Source of the DNA: an uncultured Collinsella sp.
GTDB lineage: Bacteria; Actinomycetota; Coriobacteriia; Coriobacteriales; Coriobacteriaceae
Reading direction: 5' to 3'
Assembly (NCBI GenBank): GCA_900765185.1
Contig: CAAFQT010000073.1
Span: forward strand, 1-10,010
DNA length: 10,010 nucleotides
Part shown: positions 1-6,738 of the stretch, one piece after another
How the letters are laid out: every line of letters begins with the position of its first letter
Numbering within the stretch: the first letter of the stretch is position 1
Translations under genes and position numbers: made by a program
The notes under the pieces: generated by a model
Databases searched by the model: none
Told to the model about the DNA's origin: nothing
The model's input: the letters and a program-made list of their open reading frames with translations, nothing else

Positions 1-55
1 GGCGCCGTGGTCGTGTAGGCGCTATTTGTTAAGTGCGTGCGTTCGAGCTCGCGTG

Positions 56-1684
56 CTACAGCGAGTCGATAAAGCGCTGCTGGGCGGCGCGTCCTGCCTC
101 GTCCCATTTAAAGACGCCGGCGTTGTCGAGCACGTGGCCAAACACCACGCCCACCTCCTCGTGCAGGATATCGATGGCGTTGTCGGTCGTAAGTTCATCG
201 GCGCGGCGTGCAAAGACATCCTCGGTCCATGCGGCGTGGCTGCGGCAAAGGTCGTCGCCCTCGAGTGCGGCGCCAAGGTCGTAGCTTGCGTCGACCTTGG
301 CGGCCAGCAGGTGCTCGCGGACGGCGCCGAGCTCGGGAACCAGGCGTGGCGGCAAAATGGCCAGGCCCATGACCTCGATCAGGCCGATGTTCTCCTTCTT
401 AATGTGGTGGTACTCGGCATGCGGGTGGAATACGCCCAGCGGATGCTCGTCAGTCGTGATGTTGCAGCGAAGCGCCAGGTAGGCCTCGTAGATTTCGCCG
501 CCGGCATTGCCGCGGGAGTCGACGCGGCGGATGACGGGCGTCACGGTGTTGTGCGCCACGCCATCGGCTGTGTGCGCGACGACGCCAACCGACTCATCGG
601 TCCACTCGCGCCAGGCAAGGATAATCTTCTCGGCGGCGTCGAGCAGCTGGGCGCGGTCGTGCGAACGCAGTCGCAGCACCGAGAGCGGCCACTGCAACAC
701 GGTACCGCTGACCTGGTCAAAGCCGGGCACGCTAAACTGCGAGACCTCAGCGGCGTGCATCATGGGGAACTCGTGTGCGCCGCCCTGGAAGTGGTCGTGC
801 GACAAGATCGAGCCGCCCACGATGGGCAGGTCGGCGTTGGAGCCGATGAAGTAGTGCGGGAACAGGTCCACAAAGTCGAGCAAGCAGGAGAGGCCCTTGC
901 GATCGACGTGCATGGGGCGATGCTCCGAGCTCATGGCAATGCAGTGCTCGTTAAAATACGCATACGGGCTGTACTGGAAACCCCAGCGCTCGCCGTCGAG
1001 CTGGATGGGGATAACGCGCAGATTCTGGCGGGCGGGGTGGGCGCCACCGTCGGCTGCTGCCGAACGCCCGGGGTAGCCCTCGTTTTCGATGCACAGCTGG
1101 CAGGCGGGATACTTTTCGCCCGTGTTCTTGGCGGCACCGGCGGCAGCGATATCGCGCGGGTCTTTCTCAGGCTTCGACAGGTTGATGGTGATCTCGAGGT
1201 CGCCCCAGTTGGTGGGGGTACTCCATTTGATGTTGCGCGCGATGGCGGCGCGGCGCACGTAGCCGGCGTCGCAGCACAGACCGTAGAACCAGTCGGTCGC
1301 GGCGCGGGGCTCGTTGACGCCCATGCGGCCGTTGAACTCCTCGTTTACAACCGAAGGTCTCGGCATGAGCACACCCATAATGCGCATGGCGATGCGGTCG
1401 CGGCCCGACGCCGTGTCCTCGGCGGCGCCGTTGGCAACGGCAGCCTCGGAAAGCGCGGCAAGTGTACCTTCAAGGTCAAAGTCGGGGAGTGTGTCAGGGT
1501 GCAGAAGCGAAATCTTCTCGGTCTGCAGCGCCCAGGCCATGTCGAGCGCGGGGCCCGTGGCGCCAATGCACTCAAGAATGGTGTTGTAGGCCCAGATACG
1601 GTCGTCCTGCCCAATCATGGATCGGTGGATGGCGTACTCAATCAGGTTCTGCGCAGCTTCGCGCACGTCGGTCGTTACAGCCAT
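56..1684 (-). CDS. galT: UDP-glucose--hexose-1-phosphate uridylyltransferase, type 2 (GalT)
   Basis: This 542-residue cytoplasmic enzyme of the Leloir pathway swaps UMP between UDP-glucose and galactose-1-phosphate, giving UDP-galactose and glucose-1-phosphate. The sequence matches the longer Gram-positive GalT family rather than the ~350-residue E. coli type: HDHFQGG at residues 296-302 carries the family's H-x-H-x-Q active-site motif, YPACQLCIENEGYPGR near 192-207 is characteristic, and EYHHIKKENIGLIEVMGLAILP lies in the C-terminal third (shown as two blocks, EYHHIKKENIG and LIEVMGLAILP). The ATG start overlaps the end of galK by 10 bp, and AAGGGGG lies about 9 bases upstream inside galK, so translation is probably coupled. 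The stop is TAG at 56-58. Length is slightly above the roughly 500 residues usual for the family. No galE or galM follows in the 55 bases that remain. Confidence 0.96.
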   Translation of the reverse strand: MAVTTDVREAAQNLIEYAIHRSMIGQDDRIWAYNTILECIGATGPALDMAWALQTEKISLLHPDTLPDFDLEGTLAALSEAAVANGAAEDTASGRDRIAMRIMGVLMPRPSVVNEEFNGRMGVNEPRAATDWFYGLCCDAGYVRRAAIARNIKWSTPTNWGDLEITINLSKPEKDPRDIAAAGAAKNTGEKYPACQLCIENEGYPGRSAAADGGAHPARQNLRVIPIQLDGERWGFQYSPYAYFNEHCIAMSSEHRPMHVDRKGLSCLLDFVDLFPHYFIGSNADLPIVGGSILSHDHFQGGAHEFPMMHAAEVSQFSVPGFDQVSGTVLQWPLSVLRLRSHDRAQLLDAAEKIILAWREWTDESVGVVAHTADGVAHNTVTPVIRRVDSRGNAGGEIYEAYLALRCNITTDEHPLGVFHPHAEYHHIKKENIGLIEVMGLAILPPRLVPELGAVREHLLAAKVDASYDLGAALEGDDLCRSHAAWTEDVFARRADELTTDNAIDILHEEVGVVFGHVLDNAGVFKWDEAGRAAQQRFIDSL

Positions 1685-2880
1685 GCCGCGTAAGCCCCCT
1701 TGTCAGAAATTGCGTAGTGACGGGCAGAGCCCTCGCCCAGCCAGCCGTTCATCTTGGTAATAAAGGTGTCGACTAGGTCGAGCGGCACGAAGGCCTGGAT
1801 GGTGCCACCAAAGCCGCCGCCGTGGATGCGGACGGCGCCGCGGCCGTCGAGCACATGCTCGGCAAGGGCCAGCGCATACATGGAGGGCTGCTCGGAGCCC
1901 AACTTGGCAACGACATTCTGCAGGTACATGGCAGAGCTGGCGCCGGACTCGCGCGTCAGGACCAGGAACTGGTCGATGTCGCCGGCGTTAAGAGCTGCCC
2001 AGCGCTTGTCGACCAGGCCGTTCTCGTACCAGTAGTGAACGGCGCGCAGACAAGCGCGGTCGCCCAGTTTGGCGCGCAGCTCGGGGAGCTTGGCGTCAAA
2101 GTCGGCAACGTTTACCTCGCACAGGCGTGCCTTGCCAAACTCGGCAGCAACGTCCTGCATCTCGCGCGGTACGGCGGCGTAGTCGTCGGTGGCTGCCACG
2201 TGGTCGGCACCCACCTTAACGAGCACAAGCGCATAGCCGTGATCCTCAAAGTTGAGCTCGAGCTTCTGAGTCTTGGGGCTTGCCTGATCCTCAAAATCCA
2301 TGTAGGCGAGGCCGCCCAGGCACACGGCGGCCTGGTCCATCAAGCCGCAGGGCTTGCCGTAGTAGTTGTTCTCGGTGCGCTGGCTCATCTGCGCAAGCGC
2401 GACGGGCTCAATGGCGGGTGCGCCCCAGAGCGTCTCCATGGCGCGGCCGTATGCGGCCTCGACGGCAGCGGAGCTGGAAAGACCGCCGCCCGAGGGGACG
2501 GAGCAGATGAAGGCAAAGTCGAAGCCGCGGGGCTCAACGCCCAGGGCAGCGACCTCGTGGGCCATGCCGCGGACGAGGCCCGCGGACGTGCCCTTCTCGG
2601 CCTCCTGAACATCCAGCGTGTCGAGCGTAATCTCAAAGGTGGGGTAGCCCTCGTCGGCAACGCGAACCTTGTTGGTGTCGGTCGCCACGGCGATGCCGTC
2701 GACGGCGACATCGAGCGAGCCGGCGATGACGTGGCCGCCCTCGTGGTCGGTATGGTTGCCGCTGATTTCGGAGCGGCCGGGCGCGTGCACATAGAGCACC
2801 TGTCGGTCGCCGATGGGGCCAAACTCCTCCTCAAACAGCTTGGTGAGCGTGGCGAGCGTCTTTTCGTCGGGGGTGGTCAT
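1675..2880 (-). CDS. galK: Galactokinase (GalK)
   Basis: This 401-residue GHMP-family kinase phosphorylates galactose at C1 with ATP, the first committed Leloir step. All three GHMP blocks are visible: the galactokinase signature GRSEISGNHTDHEGG at residues 35-49 (the usual form is GRVNLIGEHTDYNGG, so the middle is divergent but the Arg and HTDxxGG are kept), the ATP loop GGGLSSSAA at 131-139, and GGGFGG at 354-359. CGLMDQ near 178-183 supplies the expected catalytic aspartate (D182). The start is an ATG with AAGGAAAGGA a few bases upstream. It is the first gene of the galK-galT operon and is read away from the operator-rich region shared with the LacI-type gene. I see no sign that the enzyme is broken. 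A galacturonokinase or other GHMP sugar kinase is less likely given the galT neighbour. Confidence 0.96.
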   Translation of the reverse strand: MTTPDEKTLATLTKLFEEEFGPIGDRQVLYVHAPGRSEISGNHTDHEGGHVIAGSLDVAVDGIAVATDTNKVRVADEGYPTFEITLDTLDVQEAEKGTSAGLVRGMAHEVAALGVEPRGFDFAFICSVPSGGGLSSSAAVEAAYGRAMETLWGAPAIEPVALAQMSQRTENNYYGKPCGLMDQAAVCLGGLAYMDFEDQASPKTQKLELNFEDHGYALVLVKVGADHVAATDDYAAVPREMQDVAAEFGKARLCEVNVADFDAKLPELRAKLGDRACLRAVHYWYENGLVDKRWAALNAGDIDQFLVLTRESGASSAMYLQNVVAKLGSEQPSMYALALAEHVLDGRGAVRIHGGGFGGTIQAFVPLDLVDTFITKMNGWLGEGSARHYAISDKGAYAAWL

Positions 2881-2921
2881 GGGGGTCCTTTCCTTGGCGC
2901 GTACGGACGATTTTTTGCGTC

Positions 2922-2939
2922 GTTATGAGTACGTTAACA
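2922..2939 (-). promoter_or_regulatory. Candidate LacI-family operator, copy 1 (galK-proximal)
   Basis: The plus strand reads GTTATGAGTACGTTAACA, the exact reverse complement of copy 2. The core TGAGTAC|GTTAACA is a loose palindrome around a central CG (TG...AC|GT...CA), which is the architecture expected of LacI-family sites, whose hinge helix inserts at a central CpG. It lies about 40 bases upstream of the galK start codon, where bound repressor would block initiation or elongation. The sequence identity is observed; binding by the neighbouring regulator is inferred. Confidence 0.7.
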
Positions 2940-2989
2940 ATTTGAAGCGGCATGAACTCAGCATCCACAATGCCGCACGTTAAGGGCTA

Positions 2990-3007
2990 TGTTAACGTAC
3001 TCATAAC
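2990..3007 (+). promoter_or_regulatory. Candidate LacI-family operator, copy 2 (inverted)
   Basis: The plus strand reads TGTTAACGTACTCATAAC, a perfect 18-bp inverted copy of the 2922-2939 site. The match stops at exactly 18 bp on both sides, so the conserved unit is well delimited. Its position upstream of copy 1 relative to galK suggests a pair able to form a repression loop; 64 bp between centres would put both on the same helix face. Confidence 0.7.
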
Positions 3008-3056
3008 ACAATACTTATCACTTTTTGAGAATCTGGTAATCGGTCGAAATTCGGCC

Positions 3057-3086
3057 GTGAACGGTACTGCCGTATGGACTTATAGA
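3057..3086 (+). promoter_or_regulatory. Possible promoter of the LacI-type gene
   Basis: TATAGA at 3081-3086 is a fair -10 box; GTGAAC at 3057-3062 is a weak -35 at 18-bp spacing. Transcription would begin near 3093, leaving a leader of about 127 bases that contains operator copy 3. This is pattern matching only. Confidence 0.3.
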
Positions 3087-3113
3087 GCAGAAGAGCTGCA
3101 GCTAGAAAAAGTA

Positions 3114-3126
3114 GAGTACGTTAACA
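3114..3126 (-). promoter_or_regulatory. Candidate LacI-family operator, copy 3 (regulator-proximal)
   Basis: GAGTACGTTAACA matches 13 consecutive bases of copy 1 in the same orientation; the outer TTAT part is not conserved (AGTA instead of TTAT before the core). It lies 94 bases upstream of the regulator's GTG start and downstream of a possible -10 at 3081, which would suit negative autoregulation. It is a weaker match than copies 1 and 2. Confidence 0.6.
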
Positions 3127-3219
3127 TGCGTCCGACGATAGTGGCCCTCTGCGCGGGCTCAATTCCTGCACGGGTCGGCATGCACGCTATTTTGATCTCG
3201 CAAGGGTGAAGGTGATCTT

Positions 3220-4251
3220 GTGGCAAGGCGCCCCTCCAACGATACAGGCTCGCGTCCGATTTCCATGGCCGACGTCGCCCGCGCTGCTGGCGTTTCGCAG
3301 CAGACGGTTTCGCGCGTCGCCAACGGCTTGCCCAATGTGAACGAGCAGACGCGCCAGCGCGTGCAGGCCGCCATGCAGGAGCTCGGCTTTCGCCCGAGCT
3401 ATGCCGGGCGTTCCCTGCGCGACGGTCGCTACCATTCGGTCGGCTTATGCGTCAACGATGTCACCAAGTTTGGGAATCTGACGATGATCGACGGCATTGC
3501 CAGCGCCGCACGCGAGCATGCTTGCGCCATTACGCTGGTCGAGATGTCCAAGACCGAGGAGTTTTCGCTTGCGGAGGCCACGCGGCGCATGGCGGCACTA
3601 CCGGTCGATGGCATCATCATCGGCATGAGCCGCATGGCGCCCGACTTTGAGGCGTTTGATCCGCTACCGGGGATCGGCACGGTTATCGTCACCATGTATG
3701 CGCATCCGCGCGTGACCACGGTCGATTCCGACCATTACGGCTGCTCGCTGCTGCTTATGGATCACCTGTTTGAGCTCGGCCACGAGCAGATTCGCTATAT
3801 TGGCGGCCCGTCCTTCTCGGTGGACGAGCAGTTCCGCCGCGCCGGCTGGCAAGACGCGCTCGAGCGCAGGCATATCGAGCCGGTGGAGCCGCTCGAGGGC
3901 GACTGGTCTGCCAACAGCGGCTACGAGGCCGGCAGGTATCTGGCCGAGCACGACCGCACCATGACGGCGATCTATGCGGCAAACGACCAGATGGCAAATG
4001 GCGCCATCGCCGCGCTGCGCGATAGCGGCCTGCGCGTGCCCGAAGACGTGAGCGTGGTGGGTGTCGACGATTCGCTCGACGATTTTGTCGCGCACAACGA
4101 ACTCACGACCGTCCGGTTCGATCTACATCAGCGCGGACGCGAGGTGTTTGAGCATGCGGTTCCCAAGGAGGGGACGCCGGGCAAACCCGTTGCGATCCGT
4201 ATCCCCGGCCAGCTCATCGTTCGACATAGCACGGCGGCACCGCGCGCGTAG
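3220..4251 (+). CDS. LacI-family transcriptional regulator, probable gal regulator
   Basis: This 343-residue protein has the full LacI/GalR layout. An N-terminal helix-turn-helix spans about residues 16-35 (MADVARAAGVSQQTVSRVANG); the hinge is near 58-66 (RPSYAGRSL, with the leucine that family members insert into the central CpG); a periplasmic-binding-protein-like sensor domain fills the rest (YIGG at about 192-195, AAND, VGVDD). The recognition helix carries QQ where LacI has YQ. The start is GTG at 3220, preceded by AAGGTG with 8-9 bases of spacing; it gives the complete DNA-binding domain. It is divergent from galK and shares with it a region holding three LacI-type operators, so it is the likely repressor of galKT and of itself, with galactose or a derivative as candidate inducer. 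The ligand cannot be read from sequence; another sugar is possible. Confidence 0.92.
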   Translation: MARRPSNDTGSRPISMADVARAAGVSQQTVSRVANGLPNVNEQTRQRVQAAMQELGFRPSYAGRSLRDGRYHSVGLCVNDVTKFGNLTMIDGIASAAREHACAITLVEMSKTEEFSLAEATRRMAALPVDGIIIGMSRMAPDFEAFDPLPGIGTVIVTMYAHPRVTTVDSDHYGCSLLLMDHLFELGHEQIRYIGGPSFSVDEQFRRAGWQDALERRHIEPVEPLEGDWSANSGYEAGRYLAEHDRTMTAIYAANDQMANGAIAALRDSGLRVPEDVSVVGVDDSLDDFVAHNELTTVRFDLHQRGREVFEHAVPKEGTPGKPVAIRIPGQLIVRHSTAAPRA

Positions 4252-4334
4252 TTTGCGCAGGTCAACGGTGCGTTATTGCGTTTGGATAACAAACGGTAAG
4301 GATGCCGGCAGATGGCTGTTGGGATGCAGCCGAG

Positions 4335-4343
4335 TGCTATGAT
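4335..4343 (+). promoter_or_regulatory. Extended -10 promoter of the flavodiiron gene
   Basis: TGCTATGAT is an extended -10 (TGn plus TATGAT) about 40 bases before the start codon. The -35 is poor (CTGTTG at 4316-4321, 16-bp spacing), which is tolerable for extended -10 promoters. It gives a short leader that contains the strong ribosome site TAGGAGG at 4365-4371. The gene therefore probably has its own promoter rather than depending on the LacI-type gene upstream. Confidence 0.5.
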
Positions 4344-4380
4344 AGACGGGTTCTTTTGTCTATCTAGGAGGCTTTGCCTG

Positions 4381-5541
4381 ATGGAGATCACCAAGGATAT
4401 CCGCTACGTTGGCGTCGACGATCACGACATTGACCTGTTCGAGGGCCAGTACGATGTGTCCGAGAACGGCATGGCATACAACAGCTATGTTATCTTGGGC
4501 GATAAAATCGCTGTCGCCGATTCGGTTGACGCTGGCTTTGTCGACGAATGGCTCGGCAACCTCGAGGCCGCGCTCGACGGCCGTACGCCCGACTACCTGG
4601 TCGTCCATCACATGGAGCCCGATCACTCCGCCGGTATCGCCGCCTTTATGGAACGCTATCCCCAGGCACAGATTGTGGCCAGCATGGGCGCCTTCCGCAT
4701 GATGGTCAACTACTTTGGCACCGACTACCCCGAGCGCAAGATGGTCGTCAAAGAGGGCGACGTGCTCGATCTGGGCGGTCACAGCCTAACGTTTGTCGGC
4801 GCTCCCAACGTTCACTGGCCCGAGGTGATCTTCTCCTACGAGTCTACCGACAAGGTGCTCTTTAGTGCCGACGGCTTTGGCAAGTTTGGCGCCAACGACA
4901 TCGAGGACCCCGAGGGCTGGGCTTGCGAGGCTCGCCGCTACTACTTTGGCATCGTCGGTAAGTTCGGCAAATTCGTGCAGACCGTGCTCAAGAAGGCCGC
5001 CGATCTGGATATCCAGATCATCTGTCCGCTCCATGGTCCTGTTCTTACCGAGAATCTGGGCTATTACCTCGACACCTACAACACCTGGTCGAGCTATCAG
5101 CCCGAGGACGAGGGCATCACGATTGCCTATGCGAGCGTGTACGGCCATCTGAAGGCCGCCGTTGAGGAGCTTGCGTCTGCGCTCGAGGCCCGCGGCCAGA
5201 AGGTTTCCGTCTTTGACTTGGCTCGCGACGACATGGCCGAGGCCGTTGAGGATGCGTTCCGCTATGACCGTCTGGTGCTCGCCTCCATCACCTATCAGGG
5301 CGAGATCTTCCCGTTCATGAGCACCTTCATCCACACGCTCGCCGAGCATGCCTATCAGAACCGCACGGTGGCGCTCGTCGAGGCCGGTTCTTGGGCACCT
5401 GTCGCCGCTAAGGTTATGACTAAGGAGCTCGAGGGTATGAAGGACATCACCCTGACGCAGAACAAAGTGACCGTCCTGGGTTCGCTCAACGACGCATCGC
5501 GCGCTCAGATCGAGGTTCTCGCCGACGAGCTGTCCAAGTAG
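4381..5541 (+). CDS. fprA: Flavodiiron protein (A-type flavoprotein, FprA family)
   Basis: This 386-residue cytoplasmic enzyme is expected to reduce O2 to water and/or NO to N2O, protecting an anaerobe. The N-terminal two thirds is a metallo-beta-lactamase-like domain with the full diiron ligand set: H77, E79, D81 and H82 in HHMEPDH, H145 in NVHWPEV, D164 in SADGFG and H218 in PLHGP. From about residue 247 a flavodoxin domain follows (ITIAYASVYGHLKAAVEE, FMN phosphate loop) and runs to the end. There is no C-terminal rubredoxin or flavin-reductase extension, so it is the minimal two-domain class A form and needs a separate rubredoxin or other donor, not seen here. The ATG at 4381 was chosen because TAGGAGG sits 9 bases upstream; upstream in-frame ATGs have no such site. 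A strong terminator follows, so it is monocistronic. NO versus O2 preference cannot be read from the sequence. Confidence 0.95.
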   Translation: MEITKDIRYVGVDDHDIDLFEGQYDVSENGMAYNSYVILGDKIAVADSVDAGFVDEWLGNLEAALDGRTPDYLVVHHMEPDHSAGIAAFMERYPQAQIVASMGAFRMMVNYFGTDYPERKMVVKEGDVLDLGGHSLTFVGAPNVHWPEVIFSYESTDKVLFSADGFGKFGANDIEDPEGWACEARRYYFGIVGKFGKFVQTVLKKAADLDIQIICPLHGPVLTENLGYYLDTYNTWSSYQPEDEGITIAYASVYGHLKAAVEELASALEARGQKVSVFDLARDDMAEAVEDAFRYDRLVLASITYQGEIFPFMSTFIHTLAEHAYQNRTVALVEAGSWAPVAAKVMTKELEGMKDITLTQNKVTVLGSLNDASRAQIEVLADELSK

Positions 5542-5564
5542 CGACACATTCACTTCTGATGCTC

Positions 5565-5602
5565 AACCACCACAAAGGAGACCTTTGTGGTGGTTTTTGT
5601 TT
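5565..5602 (+). terminator. Intrinsic terminator of the flavodiiron gene
   Basis: A perfect 14-bp stem (AACCACCACAAAGG at 5565-5578 with CCTTTGTGGTGGTT at 5582-5595) closes a 3-base AGA loop and is followed by a T-rich run ending TTTGTTT. It starts 24 bases after the flavodiiron stop and abuts the stop of the convergent DeoR gene. On the minus strand the stem is followed by TTGAGC, not a T-run, so it should work mainly for plus-strand transcripts. Confidence 0.93.
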
Positions 5603-6404
5603 AAGCGCCGGCGATGACGAGGGCTGGACGTGAGCTGTCAGTGGCCTCGGCGATCGAGGTGGCGACGGCATGGTCGGGGTCACGGTCCATCACGATGGAG
5701 TCGACATCGGCAAGCTCGGCAAAGCGGTACATGCCGCGTCCGTTAACCTTGCTGGCGTCCATGAGGGCGACGCTTTGACGGGCGGCACCGACCATAGTCG
5801 CTTTGGTCTCGGCCATCTGGGGAAAGTCGGTCGTAAAGCCGCAGCTGGGGACAAAGGCGCCGGGGCACATGACGGCCAGATCGGCATGGACCATTTGGAG
5901 CGCCTGCATAGTGAGCGGTCCGTACAAATAACGATGGCCTTTGCGCAGCGCCCCGCCCAGCATGACGACATCGACTGAGGGCATGCTCTCGTCGATGTAA
6001 TCGGCAATGGTAATGTCGGCCGTGATGACGGTGATACCGTCGCGCTGATCGAGGAGCCGGACGAACTCGAGCGCCGTGGTGCCCGAGTCGACGAGCAGCG
6101 TGTCGCCGTCATTGACGAGCTCGATGGCGCTTTGCGCGATGGCCTGCTTGGCGGCGACGTTGACATTGATGCGGCGATCCTGCGTGGAAACGGTTAGGCG
6201 TTTGTGGAGCGATACGGCACCACCATGTGTGCGGCGCAGCTTGCCTGCTTCGGCGAGCGCGTCAAGGTCGGCGCGGGCGGTGACGGAGGACACGCCAAAG
6301 GTCTGGGCGATTTCTGCTACCTGCACCGAGGCATTATGATCGAGCATTTCCAAAATGGCGGTACGGCGTTCGTCGGCAAAGGCACGGTTGGTGGCTTGGG
6401 CCAT
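5601..6404 (-). CDS. DeoR-family transcriptional regulator
   Basis: This 267-residue protein has a DeoR-type winged helix-turn-helix (RRTAILEMLDHNASVQVAEIA through VSSVTARADLDAL; about residues 13-50) and the family's hallmark RRTHGGA at 57-63. The C-terminal DeoRC sensor domain shows DSGTT at 106-110 and LGGALRKGHRYLYGPL further on, the phosphate-sugar pocket region related to ribose-5-phosphate isomerase. Such proteins are usually repressors released by a phosphorylated sugar. I chose the ATG at 6402-6404 because GGAG lies 5 bases upstream and it gives the usual length; an in-frame ATG at 6459-6461 would add 19 residues but has only an A-rich sequence ahead of it. It is divergent from the aldolase gene, the likeliest target, and may regulate itself. 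The actual effector is unknown. Confidence 0.92.
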   Translation of the reverse strand: MAQATNRAFADERRTAILEMLDHNASVQVAEIAQTFGVSSVTARADLDALAEAGKLRRTHGGAVSLHKRLTVSTQDRRINVNVAAKQAIAQSAIELVNDGDTLLVDSGTTALEFVRLLDQRDGITVITADITIADYIDESMPSVDVVMLGGALRKGHRYLYGPLTMQALQMVHADLAVMCPGAFVPSCGFTTDFPQMAETKATMVGAARQSVALMDASKVNGRGMYRFAELADVDSIVMDRDPDHAVATSIAEATDSSRPALVIAGA

Positions 6405-6498
6405 GCTTGCTCCATTCTCGGCTAAATTTGCAGGAATTGTGTTGACTCTATTTTCGTTCATTTTCTTTTTGAGTAAGAAAACACCTTTCGATTACTTA

Positions 6499-6532
6499 TC
6501 TTTTCTATAAAAGAAAGACGCTGAACGCCCAA
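6499..6532 (-). promoter_or_regulatory. Possible DeoR-gene promoter with overlapping palindrome
   Basis: Read on the minus strand, TTGGGC (6527-6532) and TATAGA (6504-6509) are separated by 17 bp. The -10 lies inside a 16-bp palindrome, TCTTTT-CTAT-AAAAGA at 6499-6514, which could be an autoregulatory operator. The -35 is weak (3 of 6), and A/T palindromes are easily found by chance in this AT-rich gap. Confidence 0.35.
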
Positions 6533-6666
6533 AATTCAATATCGAACATGTCCACTCGGCTCAAATTCCTTCCGTTTACTTTTCAAAAACGACTGTATTG
6601 ACCTGCATGGGCTCAATATCTCGCGCGTGTAAAGCCGCTGAATTTCATACAATGAGCGCAGCAAAA

Positions 6667-6687
6667 CGCAAGGTAAAATGCCTTGCG
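6667..6687. promoter_or_regulatory. Inverted repeat upstream of the aldolase gene
   Basis: CGCAAGG at 6667-6673 and CCTTGCG at 6681-6687 form a perfect 7-bp inverted repeat around TAAAATG. It lies 52 bases before the aldolase start. The centre TAAAAT could itself be a -10 box, and TACAAT at 6648-6653 is an alternative -10; neither has a convincing -35 (TTGACC at 6598-6603 is too far). It could be a repressor or activator site, or a small hairpin in the leader. Confidence 0.4.
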
Positions 6688-6738
6688 AACACGTACGCCC
6701 GATGTCCAGATGCGGGCGAGGGAGAGGAGCAAACGCTC

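Larger units (their letters stand above)
2881..3219. promoter_or_regulatory. Divergent gal control region with three operator copies
   Basis: This 339-bp gap lies between the divergent galK and LacI-type genes and is distinctly more AT-rich than either. It holds three copies of one sequence (annotated separately) centred near 2932, 2996 and 3119. The first two are 64 bp apart centre to centre, close to six helical turns, and in opposite orientation; the third is a further 123 bp away. There is also an isolated half-like ACGTTAA at 2978-2984. I could not find a galK promoter with good -35 and -10 boxes; it probably lies between or over the first two copies. No coding sequence is supported here: the open frame at 2952-3209 has no ribosome site and is crossed by the operators. 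Confidence 0.75.

Noticed and set aside
1..18. Plus-strand GGC GCC GTG GTC GTG TAG could be the tail of a convergent gene (GAVVV stop)
   Set aside because: Six codons at the window edge are too few to support a call.
26..1693. A 555-codon open frame on the plus strand, antisense to galT
   Set aside because: It is the mirror of a high-GC gene whose codon bias removes stops from the opposite strand; no ribosome site, no recognisable domain, and galT on the other strand has full family motifs.
1822..2928. A 368-codon open frame antisense to galK
   Set aside because: Same cause; the product is a low-complexity A/G/V-rich shadow, and its end runs into the galK ribosome site and leader.
4786..5553. 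A 255-codon open frame antisense to the flavodiiron gene
   Set aside because: The opposite frame carries every diiron ligand and a flavodoxin domain, so this one is a shadow.
6405..6461. Upstream start for the DeoR gene (19 extra residues)
   Set aside because: Only an A-rich stretch precedes that ATG, whereas the ATG at 6404 has GGAG and gives the standard family length.
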